From Legionella bononiensis (GTDB lineage Bacteria > Pseudomonadota > Gammaproteobacteria > Legionellales > Legionellaceae), in assembly GCF_016786215.1 (NCBI RefSeq), contig NZ_JADOBG010000002.1, positions 310,001-374,000 of the forward strand: a stretch of DNA of 64,000 nt, given 5' to 3'. Positions 26,242 through 35,675 of this stretch are shown here, in pieces. The notes below the pieces were generated by a model, which saw nothing but the letters and a program-made list of their open reading frames with translations, was not told where the DNA came from and ran no database searches. The translations under genes were made by a program, and so were the position numbers. The stretch's first letter is position 1; every line of letters begins with the position of its first letter.

Positions 26242-29200
26242 ATGATTTCGAAATTTTTCATAGAACGTCCTGTCCTGGCGAATGTAATTGCTCTCTTCCT
26301 TGTTTTTATAGGATTAATTGCCATTTATGTTTTACCGGTATCTCAATACCCCGCTATAGTTCCACCAACTATTCAGGTGACTACAAACTATCCAGGTGCG
26401 GACGCGAAAACTCTGATTAGCACGGTTGCTCTGCCCATTGAACAGCAAGTCAATGGCGTAGAAGATATGCTGTACATGCAATCTACCAGTACCAATAGTG
26501 GTAATTATAATCTCATCGTTACCTTCGCGATTGGAACAGACCTTAATTACGCCCAGGTACTGGTTCAGAACCGGGTACAAGCGGCAATGGCGCAACTACC
26601 GGATGCCGTTCAAAAGCAAGGCGTTCTTGTTCAACAAAAATCCACAGCCATTCTGCAGTTCATTACTTTGACCTCAAAAAATAATGAATATGATGGTGTT
26701 TTTCTTGACAGCTATGCTGAAATTAATATGCAGGATGAATTATCACGTTTACCAGGAGTAGGAAATGTTTTGGTCTTTGGATCGGGAAGTTATGCAATGC
26801 GTATCTGGCTTGATCCAGGAAAAATGCAGGCATACTCCCTTAATCCCAGTGATGTAATCAATGCGATAAGTTATCAAAACAAAGAAGTTTCAGCAGGTCA
26901 GCTAGGAGCTCCACCAACTGTGGGCGACCAATCCTATCAATTCACAGTGAACGTTCCTGGTCAGCTCGCTGATCCCAATCAATTTGCCAACATTATTATC
27001 AAAACCATATCAACCGCACCAGATGTTAACGCGTCTGCAAGCAGTACTGCTCAGATCGTACGAATACGAGATGTGGGACGAGTTGAATTAGGGTCATCCA
27101 GTTACAGTCAGCTCGCAAAATTTAACGGTAAACCGACCGCAGCCATTGGTATTTATCAATTACCTGGCGCCAATGCTTTGGATGTTGCCAGTAAAGTGCG
27201 CAAAACTGTGGAAAAAATGGCCAAAAATTTCCCCCCGGGATTACAATATGACATCCCCTTCGATACAACCATGTTTGTCAGGGCATCAATAACAGAAGTT
27301 TATAAAACGCTCATTGAAGCAGGCATACTTGTTTTGCTGGTAATTGTTGTGTTCTTACAGAATTTTCGCGCAACCCTGGTGCCAGCGACAACAGTACCAG
27401 TTACCATTATTGGCACCTTCTTCGCCTTATTATTATTGGGATATACAATCAACTTATTGACGCTGTTTGGATTGGTACTCGCGATAGGTATTGTAGTTGA
27501 TGATGCTATTGTCATTGTTGAAGGAGTCACGCAACATATAGAAAATGGAATTCCTCCGAAAGAAGCATCAATCAAAGCCATGAAAGAACTTTTTGGCCCC
27601 ATTCTGGGTATAACCATGGTTCTTATGGCAGTCTTTGTTCCGGCGGGTTTTATGCCGGGTTTGACTGGAGCCATGTATGCTCAGTTTGCTCTGGTAATCG
27701 CAGCAACAGCATTTATCAGTGCTATCAATGCCATGACCTTGAAACCCACTCAATGTGCCCTATGGCTAAAACCTGTCGATAAATCGAAACCTAAAAATAT
27801 TTTTTTTAAAACATTTGATCGAATTTACAATCCTTTAGAGGCTGCCTATCTCAAGTTTATTAATCGATTAGTACATCATAGTGGTCCTGTTTGCCTGATA
27901 GGAGCCCTTTTGGTGGCCTTGGCAATTTTTGGTTTGACTCGTATACCGACTGGCTTCATTCCAATTGAAGACCAAGGATATCTCGTCTTGAGTGTGCAAT
28001 TACCTGATGGCTCCAGCCTGGGGCGTACAGATGCCGTGTTAAACGAATTGACAAAGAAAGTTTCACGTATTGATGGCATTGAAAATGTGATCGCCATTGA
28101 TGGCATATCTCTACTGGATAACAATTCCAGCCTTGCAAACTCAGGTGTTATGTATCTGATATTTAAAGATTGGAGTTTACGCGGAAAATCAGAAAATCTC
28201 TTAGCGCTATACACCAAATTGAATGCGATTGCCAAAGAAACTCTGGATGCAAAAGTAATGGTAGTGATTCCCCCCTCTATCCAGGGATTAGGACTATCAG
28301 GTGGCTTTCAAATGCAGATTGAATTACAAGATGGCACTTTTGATTATAACAAGCTTCAGCAGGTTACTGACCAGTTTATCAATTACGGAGCCCAAGAGCC
28401 TCAAATACAAAATCTTATGACTTCTTTTCGCTCTAATGTACCTCAGGTTTCAGCCCCGATTGATCGTACCAAGGCTGAAGCTTTGGGAGTTCATGTAGGT
28501 GACGCGTTTGATACCTTACAAACCTATTTAGGCTCCTCTTACGTGAATCTTTTTACAAAATTTGGTCAAGTTTTCCCAGTTTATGTCCAGGCTGATGCTG
28601 CTTCACGAGGTACAGCCGAGAATCTGAGAAATTACTATGTAAAAAATCAGGCCGGCTCAATGGTCTCATTAGGTACATTAACGAATGTATCTCCAGCCGT
28701 AGGACCAGCGATTATTTCATTATACAATCTATATCCCTCGAGTAACGTGAATGGGATTGCGGCAAAAGGATACAGCTCAGGACAAGGAATTCAAACAATG
28801 GAGCAGCTCGCGAAGGATCAACTGCCTCCTGGTATGTCTTATGAATGGACCAGTACAGCCTATCAGGAAAAAATAGCAGGAAACATGAGCTATTTTATTT
28901 TTGCCTTATCATTGGTCCTTGTATATTTAATCCTGTCTGGCCAATATGAAAACTGGCTCATACCCACCTCTATCATTTTAAGTGTACCACTCACATTGAT
29001 TGGAACGGTGCTGGCTTTATCCAGTCTCGGTATGGATAATAATATGTACACCCAAATAGGCTTATTACTCTTGATTGCTCTCGCAACCAAAAACGCAATA
29101 TTGATTGTAGAAGTTGCTCACGAGCAACGCCAAATCCATCATAAGTCGATATTTGAATCAGCGGTTCTTGGAGCTAAAACTCGTTTTCGCCCCATTTTAA

Positions 29201-29454
29201 TGACCTCTTTTGCCTTCATAATGGGGGTAATGCCCTTGGTATTTGCAACTGGCGCAGGAGCAAATGCAAGACGATCTATAGGGATTGCTGTATCGAGTGG
29301 AATGATTGCGTCAACTTGTCTTGCTGTGGTTTTCGTTCCAGTATTTTATGTGTTATTGGAGAGCTGGCAAGAAAAAAGAAAAGAAAAAAAAGTAAATAAA
29401 ACAAGCCATAACGTGAACAATAAATCAGAACCCTCTGATTCCATTGAGGAATAA
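26242..29454 (+). CDS. RND multidrug efflux pump, HAE1 family inner-membrane transporter
   Basis: 1070 residues, full length for AcrB/MexF-type proton-driven exporters. It begins MISKFFIERPVLANVIA as usual. The proton-relay aspartates lie in GIVVDDAIVIVEG (near residue 410) and the relay lysine in ATKNAILIVE (near residue 955). Two large periplasmic loops and twelve membrane helices are recognisable from sequence layout. The C-terminus has a short lysine-rich cytoplasmic tail. Substrates cannot be told from sequence; the local ArsR-type gene upstream is the only nearby regulator. Confidence 0.95.
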   Translation: MISKFFIERPVLANVIALFLVFIGLIAIYVLPVSQYPAIVPPTIQVTTNYPGADAKTLISTVALPIEQQVNGVEDMLYMQSTSTNSGNYNLIVTFAIGTDLNYAQVLVQNRVQAAMAQLPDAVQKQGVLVQQKSTAILQFITLTSKNNEYDGVFLDSYAEINMQDELSRLPGVGNVLVFGSGSYAMRIWLDPGKMQAYSLNPSDVINAISYQNKEVSAGQLGAPPTVGDQSYQFTVNVPGQLADPNQFANIIIKTISTAPDVNASASSTAQIVRIRDVGRVELGSSSYSQLAKFNGKPTAAIGIYQLPGANALDVASKVRKTVEKMAKNFPPGLQYDIPFDTTMFVRASITEVYKTLIEAGILVLLVIVVFLQNFRATLVPATTVPVTIIGTFFALLLLGYTINLLTLFGLVLAIGIVVDDAIVIVEGVTQHIENGIPPKEASIKAMKELFGPILGITMVLMAVFVPAGFMPGLTGAMYAQFALVIAATAFISAINAMTLKPTQCALWLKPVDKSKPKNIFFKTFDRIYNPLEAAYLKFINRLVHHSGPVCLIGALLVALAIFGLTRIPTGFIPIEDQGYLVLSVQLPDGSSLGRTDAVLNELTKKVSRIDGIENVIAIDGISLLDNNSSLANSGVMYLIFKDWSLRGKSENLLALYTKLNAIAKETLDAKVMVVIPPSIQGLGLSGGFQMQIELQDGTFDYNKLQQVTDQFINYGAQEPQIQNLMTSFRSNVPQVSAPIDRTKAEALGVHVGDAFDTLQTYLGSSYVNLFTKFGQVFPVYVQADAASRGTAENLRNYYVKNQAGSMVSLGTLTNVSPAVGPAIISLYNLYPSSNVNGIAAKGYSSGQGIQTMEQLAKDQLPPGMSYEWTSTAYQEKIAGNMSYFIFALSLVLVYLILSGQYENWLIPTSIILSVPLTLIGTVLALSSLGMDNNMYTQIGLLLLIALATKNAILIVEVAHEQRQIHHKSIFESAVLGAKTRFRPILMTSFAFIMGVMPLVFATGAGANARRSIGIAVSSGMIASTCLAVVFVPVFYVLLESWQEKRKEKKVNKTSHNVNNKSEPSDSIEE

Positions 29455-29714
29455 TATGTGCTGTCTTAACCCTGGGCAATCCCTCATAATTTATATACTG
29501 AAAATGTATTTATATATGCATCCATGGACATATAAATACCCGTCTTCTTGAGCAACACAAAGCAATCCATAACGGAGCTGTATTGGATATATGTTCTGGA
29601 TATGCTGCACCTCGTTCGCAAAGAAGAACATTAATACTGTTTATCCTCACTAGAACAATGAGGGGATTTGCCAGATCTAAGCCAGCTCTGTAATATTATT
29701 AATACAGTAGTTAC

Positions 29715-30878
29715 TTAGCAGTAGTTCAGTGAATGATGCTTACCAGCATCCATATTCTGTGTTGTCAGTTCCTTGTGGCTGAATAAACTGAGATTCTGTA
29801 TGGAATAGCCAACAATATTCTTACCAACCCAGGTTTCCTGTTCGGTAAATCGCTTCAATTCGGTCACGGCCTGGTTAGTTCCTTTTAATAGCTTATTGAT
29901 ATAGGTAAAACAATCATTATCTCCTGGTTTGGCTTTCGTAAAAGTAAAGGTCAGATCACAGGCATTGGTCTCTTGAAGTTGCTCATGTAACACGAGCATA
30001 TCAAAAATTTGTGATCCACTGACCGTACGGTGTTCTACCTGGGTTGGCACTTGAGACAGATCGGAAGGACCATTGGTAAATTCAATTAGAATTGGCTTCT
30101 TGTCCTCATCAATTTTTATAATAATGCACGCATGATTTCCCAAATAGCCCTTGAGAGTTGTACCCACAAATAACGCGCTAAAGGTTGTAATGGTGTATTT
30201 AATAGTATTTTGTGAAATAAACAATTGATATAGTTCTTCATTCCCATCAAAATACTGCTCCAACAGCATGGTTTTTACTTTATGTTCATATTCGGCTGTT
30301 GGTTTGATCATCTGTCGATCGATACTTTGTAAACACTCACCGATGCCATCCATACAAAATTTCAATTTTCGAGTTAAATCATCCATTAATATTTTTTTGG
30401 GTAATCTGAATCCAATCGCAGCACCAATTAAAAAGCCAGTTAATATGCCAAGCAAAAAATAACTGAGCGGGTTACCTAAATTCCACACTCCTCTTGCAAG
30501 TCCAGCCACCCCACCGATTAAGCCACCAATAATTCCTGTTAAAATTGCTAAAAAAGTGGAGCCAATATTAATAATATAATAAGCGAGTTGAATGTTTAGA
30601 GTTCTGGTTTGAGATAAACTCACCATTTGATTGTAAGTGTGCATGGTGTTGCTAATCAGCTGCTCTATGTGTTCAGGGTCATTCATGTTCTGTATTAAAT
30701 TGCTCAAACTCGTACTAAAACGAACAAGTTCTTTTAAAAGCAGGTAATTTAATTCTGTTTCTTCATTTTGAAGTGTTTTAACAGTTAACCATAAATAATA
30801 TTTTGCTTCACATAAAGGTAACGAATTAATACTTTCAAGACTTTCATTTACAACACTTCGATAGTGCGCTGTAGGCAT
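29715..30878 (-). CDS. membrane-hairpin protein with possible permuted NlpC/P60 (LRAT-like) domain
   Basis: 387 residues from ATG 30878. Residues 1-95 are helical. Two adjacent membrane segments follow: a glycine-zipper-rich one (about 98-127) and a second at 135-158, giving a hairpin insert. After a helical linker, residues 243-335 contain YLGNHACIIIKIDEDK (His249) and DNDCFTYINKLLKG (Cys323). A histidine before a cysteine in these contexts is the order seen in circularly permuted NlpC/P60 proteins such as LRAT, which act as thiol hydrolases or acyltransferases. That assignment is mine from short motifs and not certain. No signal peptide; a single gene with effector-like architecture. Confidence 0.55.
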   Translation of the reverse strand: MPTAHYRSVVNESLESINSLPLCEAKYYLWLTVKTLQNEETELNYLLLKELVRFSTSLSNLIQNMNDPEHIEQLISNTMHTYNQMVSLSQTRTLNIQLAYYIINIGSTFLAILTGIIGGLIGGVAGLARGVWNLGNPLSYFLLGILTGFLIGAAIGFRLPKKILMDDLTRKLKFCMDGIGECLQSIDRQMIKPTAEYEHKVKTMLLEQYFDGNEELYQLFISQNTIKYTITTFSALFVGTTLKGYLGNHACIIIKIDEDKKPILIEFTNGPSDLSQVPTQVEHRTVSGSQIFDMLVLHEQLQETNACDLTFTFTKAKPGDNDCFTYINKLLKGTNQAVTELKRFTEQETWVGKNIVGYSIQNLSLFSHKELTTQNMDAGKHHSLNYC

Positions 30879-30928
30879 AACAGGTTACTCCATAATACTA
30901 TTCATTTTTTACTGTACTCTGATGTACT

Positions 30929-32212
30929 TTAAACGCTCATAAGAGGTTTAACATCCATCATGCACTGTATGCGACGAGTCTTAACTCCTTTTTGATTGTG
31001 TTCGAATTGACTCCATGTCCACGCTGGAAGCGTACAGTTTTTTGATACAAACAATTGATTCAGATGAAGGATAAGCGCTTCTTTCTCTTTTAGCTCAGGA
31101 AGTGTTTGTATATTATACTCATACAAACCACTCTGTGTAATTCGATAGTCCTCAAAAATAATAGGAAAACTGGCCATTTGTTGTCTTATTAAATCAGCAA
31201 AAACAGGTATGACCGTGTCTTCTTTCACGCCATAACAAATATCTCCCACTCGTCCTTCAATTGCGGATAACTGAGTAAATAGATGCCCCGATTGAGCATC
31301 AATCAACACATCATCCAGTCGATATCGGATCATCGGCTGAGTAGTACGTAACAAATCAGTAATAATTGGAATAAAGCGATGCTCATCCAACCAATCTTTT
31401 TCTATAATCAGATATTCTTCATTCATGGTTAAACGATTAGTTCGTTTATCGCTTACAGCAAGGAACCCTTCCGTACATTGATACACTTGTGATACGTCAC
31501 ACTTGAAGGCATTTTTAATAATGGCTTCATCGTATTGATCAAGTACCTCTGCTACTGAGTATATTTTTTTTGGTGATATGGTCAGACGATTAATTTGTTT
31601 TGATAAAGCAACTAAAACACTAGCTGGCGCCGAAAGAATAGTTGGCTGTAGCGCGTTTAATCGATCGATCTGAGTATCAAAATCCTCAAGTAAATCAAAA
31701 AAAGTAAATTGAATTTTCTTGCTTTTGTTCAGCGTCATATAGAGTTTATTATTTGCTCTAAGGAAGAATGCGATTCGTTCATGGGTCTTCAAACCGGATG
31801 GAAGTACTTTAGCCAACAATATCCCTGCCCACATACTTCGTTCTTTGCTGCTTACAAGAAAGAGACCTCTTTGACTGGTTGTTCCTGATGACAAACCTAC
31901 CGCAATATCATCAATCAGAGCGGTAAAATCCCGTGACTGTTCTGCTTTTAGAGCAAGATTGAGCGCATCATTCATTTTGATTCCAACAGTATTGATTGAA
32001 TCAAAATGTTCCATCATTATTTGTTTATTAATAATAGGCCATTGCTCAAAGGGTTTATCCAAATAATCTTTGTAGAATGGTGATTTTGATAATGTGTTTT
32101 TTACCAGTGCCTTAAATTTTTTTTGCTGGTAACGAAGCAGTTGCTCTCTTGATTTAAAAGACCGCTGCAAAATCAGCGTTTTAAAATAGTAATACACTAT
32201 CCGCAATATCAT
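30929..32212 (-). CDS. adenylate-forming enzyme of the PaaK/coenzyme F390 synthetase type
   Basis: 427 residues from ATG 32212, which overlaps the preceding stop by four bases. The AMP-binding P-loop is VGLSSGTTSQRG (near residue 106), followed by YQCTEGFLAV, which occupies the place of the YG-TE block, and the RYRLDD motif near residue 330 typical of phenylacetate-CoA-ligase-like enzymes. It should activate a carboxylic acid as acyl-adenylate; the partner (CoA, carrier or intramolecular hydroxyl) is unknown. It is the last gene of a six-gene set with ketosynthase III and an OleD-like reductase, so its substrate may be the reduced condensation product. Confidence 0.8.
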   Translation of the reverse strand: MILRIVYYYFKTLILQRSFKSREQLLRYQQKKFKALVKNTLSKSPFYKDYLDKPFEQWPIINKQIMMEHFDSINTVGIKMNDALNLALKAEQSRDFTALIDDIAVGLSSGTTSQRGLFLVSSKERSMWAGILLAKVLPSGLKTHERIAFFLRANNKLYMTLNKSKKIQFTFFDLLEDFDTQIDRLNALQPTILSAPASVLVALSKQINRLTISPKKIYSVAEVLDQYDEAIIKNAFKCDVSQVYQCTEGFLAVSDKRTNRLTMNEEYLIIEKDWLDEHRFIPIITDLLRTTQPMIRYRLDDVLIDAQSGHLFTQLSAIEGRVGDICYGVKEDTVIPVFADLIRQQMASFPIIFEDYRITQSGLYEYNIQTLPELKEKEALILHLNQLFVSKNCTLPAWTWSQFEHNQKGVKTRRIQCMMDVKPLMSV

Positions 32213-33030
32213 TTAGAATTACCTTGTAATGCTCCAGCGATTTTTTTGCAATGGGATGGAATGATGTCTATTTCCGTATTTGTTTTGCTTAAAGAATGTA
32301 AATTCTTTATGGTTTGAAGGTAGTCTTTTTTATCGTGGTGGATTAGATAGGTCAACTCTGAGGGATAATCCAAATCTTTAAATGTTTCTTGATGCCAACA
32401 ACTGTCAGCAACTAAAAAAGTCTCTTTTATTGAGTTAAAATACAAACCAATTTGACCTTTTGCATGACCAGGTAAACTTATTGCAATGAGTTGACCATCA
32501 TCAAACAAGTCGAAGCCAGAAGTAAAAGGAAACAAACTGGGAGCAAGAGGGATTTCATTTTTTAACACGATTAATCGCTGATAAAAATCATCTGGTAATA
32601 GTTTAGGTAAAAAGCCTTGTAGTAACGCCCTTATTCCTTTTTTATTTTTAATATCCTCAATTGCAGCAGGATGACACATAAATCGCGCATTAGGAAAATC
32701 AATTATTCCGCCAATATGATCCGCATGAAAATGAGAAATCACAATATAATTGATTTCTTCAGGAAGAATATTGTGTTGTAACAGTTGCTCTTTTAAAGAC
32801 TTTTGTAACACTACGGGTGTTAAATGACGATAAAGAGAGAAAGGGAGTTTTTTTGTTAAATGAAAAAAACGATCACTGTATCCTGTATCAAATAATATAT
32901 ACCCATGACGAGGATGTTTTATCAGAGCACAGAGTGCTGGATACTCTGACTGTTTCAAACGCCCACTTTTTAAAGTCATTCGCTCGCAGTGACGGCAATA
33001 ACCGGCTTCAAATAAACGGTATTCAATCAT
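32209..33030 (-). CDS. metallo-beta-lactamase-fold hydrolase
   Basis: 273 residues from ATG 33030, overlapping the preceding gene's stop by four bases. Metal ligands are visible as ISHFHADHIGG (HxHxDH, near residue 99), LPGHAKGQ, and VADSCWH, with a distal histidine in PSHCKK. No signal peptide, so it is cytoplasmic, unlike true beta-lactamases; the arrangement recalls lactonases and thioesterase-like members. In its operon it could hydrolyse a thioester, ester or lactone intermediate. The specific reaction is not determinable from sequence. Confidence 0.85.
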   Translation of the reverse strand: MIEYRLFEAGYCRHCERMTLKSGRLKQSEYPALCALIKHPRHGYILFDTGYSDRFFHLTKKLPFSLYRHLTPVVLQKSLKEQLLQHNILPEEINYIVISHFHADHIGGIIDFPNARFMCHPAAIEDIKNKKGIRALLQGFLPKLLPDDFYQRLIVLKNEIPLAPSLFPFTSGFDLFDDGQLIAISLPGHAKGQIGLYFNSIKETFLVADSCWHQETFKDLDYPSELTYLIHHDKKDYLQTIKNLHSLSKTNTEIDIIPSHCKKIAGALQGNSK

Positions 33031-34010
33031 AATGGATTACACCATTTCGTGTACAATGCGATGCCTTGTTCAATACTTATTTTGGGACTGTAATTTAAAT
33101 CCCTGATCGCCGCATCAATGTTTAATGTTTGACCGAAATGAAGGACTCCCGCACTGTACCGGGTTAAGGGCGGTTCTTTTTTAATGAAAGGAATGCCATA
33201 GACTAATTCAAGACATTGGGAAAAAACTCTCGCCTTTGAATAAGAGATCATTCGAGTATTTAATGGTTTTTGTAAGGCATTAAACAAGAGTTCAAGTATG
33301 GCGATCAACGTTTTTGGTTCACCATTAGTAATATTATATTTATTTCCAAAAAACTGCGGATCAGCATGAGACGCAAGAATCAAAGCATCCACCACATTAT
33401 CCACATAAGTGATATCAATCAGGTTTTCGCCAGAGCCTATAATGGGCAGCACGCCGTTTTTTTCTGATTTTAATATGCGTGGGATGATTGAGCGATCATA
33501 AGGTCCAAATATAGCCCTTGGACGTAATGTAATCACCTTCAGATGTTTGGTTTTATACGCTTCATCAATTACAGACTCAGCTATTAATTTTGTTCTGACA
33601 TAATGATTTGCTGGAGTTTCAGGTAATCGTGCATGTTCTTTAATATCATGACGATGGTTAAAATCAAAATAGATACTGGGTGAAGAGACATAGACAAGAC
33701 GAGCCTCAGATGGTGTGGCTTCAATTACATGTTGGGTAGCCAATACATTGGCTTCATAAAAATCTTTGTAGGATCCCCAGGGACTGGATAAGGCAGCACA
33801 ATGAAAAATAACATCCGTATTTCGTGTAATGGTTTTAAGGGCATCTCGCTCTTTCAAATCCAGGGCAATAAATTCTGCGCCCATATGATTGAGTAGTTTG
33901 CCTAACACTTTATTTCGTCCCAACGCGATAACATCATGACCTAGAGCGAGCAAATGTCGCGTTAGATTCATCCCAAGACACCCAGTACTCCCTGTGACTA
34001 CACAACGCAT
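33027..34010 (-). CDS. NAD(P)-dependent reductase of the extended SDR / 3-beta-HSD family, OleD-like
   Basis: About 327 residues. The longest frame starts with GTG 34034, but ATG 34010 (MRCVVTGSTG) has a GGAG site eight bases upstream and falls one base after the ketosynthase stop, so I use it. Rossmann motif TGSTGCLG (6-13), IFHCAALSSPWGSYKDFYEAN (about 68-88), SSPSIYF (109-115) and the catalytic pair Tyr137 and Lys141 in HYVRTK. The WG-Y-D-Y/F-AN stretch is what I associate with OleD, which reduces 2-alkyl-3-ketoalkanoates. Directly downstream of a ketosynthase III, it most plausibly reduces the beta-keto condensation product. Confidence 0.85.
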   Translation of the reverse strand: MRCVVTGSTGCLGMNLTRHLLALGHDVIALGRNKVLGKLLNHMGAEFIALDLKERDALKTITRNTDVIFHCAALSSPWGSYKDFYEANVLATQHVIEATPSEARLVYVSSPSIYFDFNHRHDIKEHARLPETPANHYVRTKLIAESVIDEAYKTKHLKVITLRPRAIFGPYDRSIIPRILKSEKNGVLPIIGSGENLIDITYVDNVVDALILASHADPQFFGNKYNITNGEPKTLIAILELLFNALQKPLNTRMISYSKARVFSQCLELVYGIPFIKKEPPLTRYSAGVLHFGQTLNIDAAIRDLNYSPKISIEQGIALYTKWCNPL

Positions 34011-34011
34011 A

Positions 34012-35028
34012 TCAGAACTCCAGAATAATTCCACCTGCGCTCAATCCGGCGCCTGTGCCCAGTAAAAAAACCAGTTCGCCCCGTTGAATTTTTTTAGAAC
34101 GCACTAAGTGATTCAATACCGTCGGTATTGAGGCCGCTATTTGATTACCATGTCGAGAATAGATATCAACAAATTTATGTTCAGGAATATTAAGTCGTTT
34201 TCGAATATGATGCATCGCAAGCAAACTGGCTTGATGGGGAACAACCCAGTGAATATCAGCCATTGTCACACGAGCTTTTGCCATTAACTCATCGGTCATC
34301 TGCCCTACTAATTTACTGGCTAATTTAAATACTTTTTTACCATCCATGTAAAACAAACCAGAGAGTGGAACATGGCAGGATTGCAATGGTGGAATTCGAG
34401 TTCCGCCCGCTTTTATCTGACAATAGGTAGAACCACTACTGTTTGTGATGAAATGTGAACTCAAAATACGATGGGAACCATCACTTTGCTCCACCAGACA
34501 AGCCGCGGCTCCATCACCAAAAATGGTACATGTTTCCATATCCTCCCAGTTAATACCGGAAGAAGCGATATCGCTTGAAACAATTAATATTCGATTATAA
34601 CGACCACCCTCGATGAGGTAAGAAGCAATATCCAAAGCTGTAATGAAACTTAAACACGTACTATTGATATCAAAACAACTGATTCCTGAATCTTCAAGAC
34701 CCAATTGTTTTTGGATCAATGCCGCGGTGCATGGAATGGGCTGTTCCCCTACTCCACTGGCGCTGATGATGGCGTCTATATCACTTAAATTAATCCCTGC
34801 CTGTTTTATGGCTTCTAATGCTGCCTTAGCGCCCATATAAGAAGTAGTTTCCTCTGGAGACGCAAAATGTCTGGAAATAAGTCCCGATTTTTTTTCTACG
34901 CTACCTGGAGATAATCCCAGGCGCTCATCCAGTTCAGTAGACAATACTGTCTTCAACGGTAAATAATTACCAGTTCCTGTGATTTTTATGGCAGGCATAG
35001 ACTGTCTCACTTTAAAAAAATTGGTCAT
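34012..35028 (-). CDS. 3-oxoacyl-ACP synthase III family enzyme (FabH/OleA-like)
   Basis: 338 residues. ATG 35028 overlaps the previous stop in an ATGA, favouring it over the internal ATG at 34998. The catalytic triad is complete: Cys125 in DINSTCLSF, His265 in VVPHQAS, Asn295 in HGNQIAAS. The C-terminal GTGAGLSAGG loop is also typical. It forms a carbon-carbon bond between two acyl units by decarboxylative or head-to-head Claisen condensation. The glutamate that OleA proteins place near the active site seems by eye to be Ile98 here, so it may not be a classical OleA. The dedicated operon argues against a housekeeping FabH. Confidence 0.88.
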   Translation of the reverse strand: MTNFFKVRQSMPAIKITGTGNYLPLKTVLSTELDERLGLSPGSVEKKSGLISRHFASPEETTSYMGAKAALEAIKQAGINLSDIDAIISASGVGEQPIPCTAALIQKQLGLEDSGISCFDINSTCLSFITALDIASYLIEGGRYNRILIVSSDIASSGINWEDMETCTIFGDGAAACLVEQSDGSHRILSSHFITNSSGSTYCQIKAGGTRIPPLQSCHVPLSGLFYMDGKKVFKLASKLVGQMTDELMAKARVTMADIHWVVPHQASLLAMHHIRKRLNIPEHKFVDIYSRHGNQIAASIPTVLNHLVRSKKIQRGELVFLLGTGAGLSAGGIILEF

Positions 35029-35675
35029 TGGTAAGCCCTATGATTTTTTTCAAAAAAATCATAATCCCTGGCGAAAAAATAACGACTTAATTGATAGATT
35101 CCATAAGTAATGAACGGGGCCGCGAACACATCAATACTGTAATGGATGTGGCCAACGAGAACAGTGTATGAAAAAAGAATACTGGCACTGCCGCAGATAT
35201 AACGGATTATGGTGTTGCTCCAGAACATCAACAATAGTAAAAATGGCCCACCAACGTGACCAGAAAAAAACAGATCCCCGTTAAATAGAAAAAAATTAGT
35301 GAAATTATCGGGTATGGTAAGATTATTCGCAGGTGCGCCTAAATGTGTAAGACTTATAAAGACACTTCGTACAAAGATAAATAAGGCTGCTGTTTTTGTA
35401 ACAAAAGGCAGTGTTTCAGGGCGAAGCAGAAGATAAAATGAGAATATAAACCAAAAGAGCATGCTAGCATACACATGCAGAAAGGTTACATCACGGACTC
35501 TCAAGTTATTCAGAATTAAGTCATTAACACTATTTCCTGCAACTTCCGTAGCATAGGTTCCGGCAATATTGGCTACTATAAAGCTTAAGATCAAAACACA
35601 AAAACCACTAATCAGTCCCTGCACATAACGTCGTTCCTGAAATAATGAACCATAAGAAATCGCTACATTTTTCAT
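35025..35675 (-). CDS. PAP2_C / sphingomyelin-synthase-like membrane phosphotransferase
   Basis: 216 residues with about six membrane segments. Diagnostic blocks are GDLFFSGHVGG (His140) and HIHYSIDVF (His178 and Asp182, H-x3-D), the His-His-Asp triad of sphingomyelin synthases and related lipid phosphotransferases. Such enzymes move a phospho-headgroup from a glycerophospholipid to a hydroxylated lipid, or hydrolyse it. It is coupled by ATGA overlaps to the glycosyltransferase before it and the ketosynthase after it, so a lipid made by the operon may be its acceptor. Confidence 0.8.
   Translation of the reverse strand: MKNVAISYGSLFQERRYVQGLISGFCVLILSFIVANIAGTYATEVAGNSVNDLILNNLRVRDVTFLHVYASMLFWFIFSFYLLLRPETLPFVTKTAALFIFVRSVFISLTHLGAPANNLTIPDNFTNFFLFNGDLFFSGHVGGPFLLLLMFWSNTIIRYICGSASILFSYTVLVGHIHYSIDVFAAPFITYGIYQLSRYFFARDYDFFEKNHRAYQ

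Noticed and set aside
26181..29479. Minus- and plus-strand small frames over the RND pump gene
   Set aside because: They are shadow frames of the 1070-residue transporter, which is intact.
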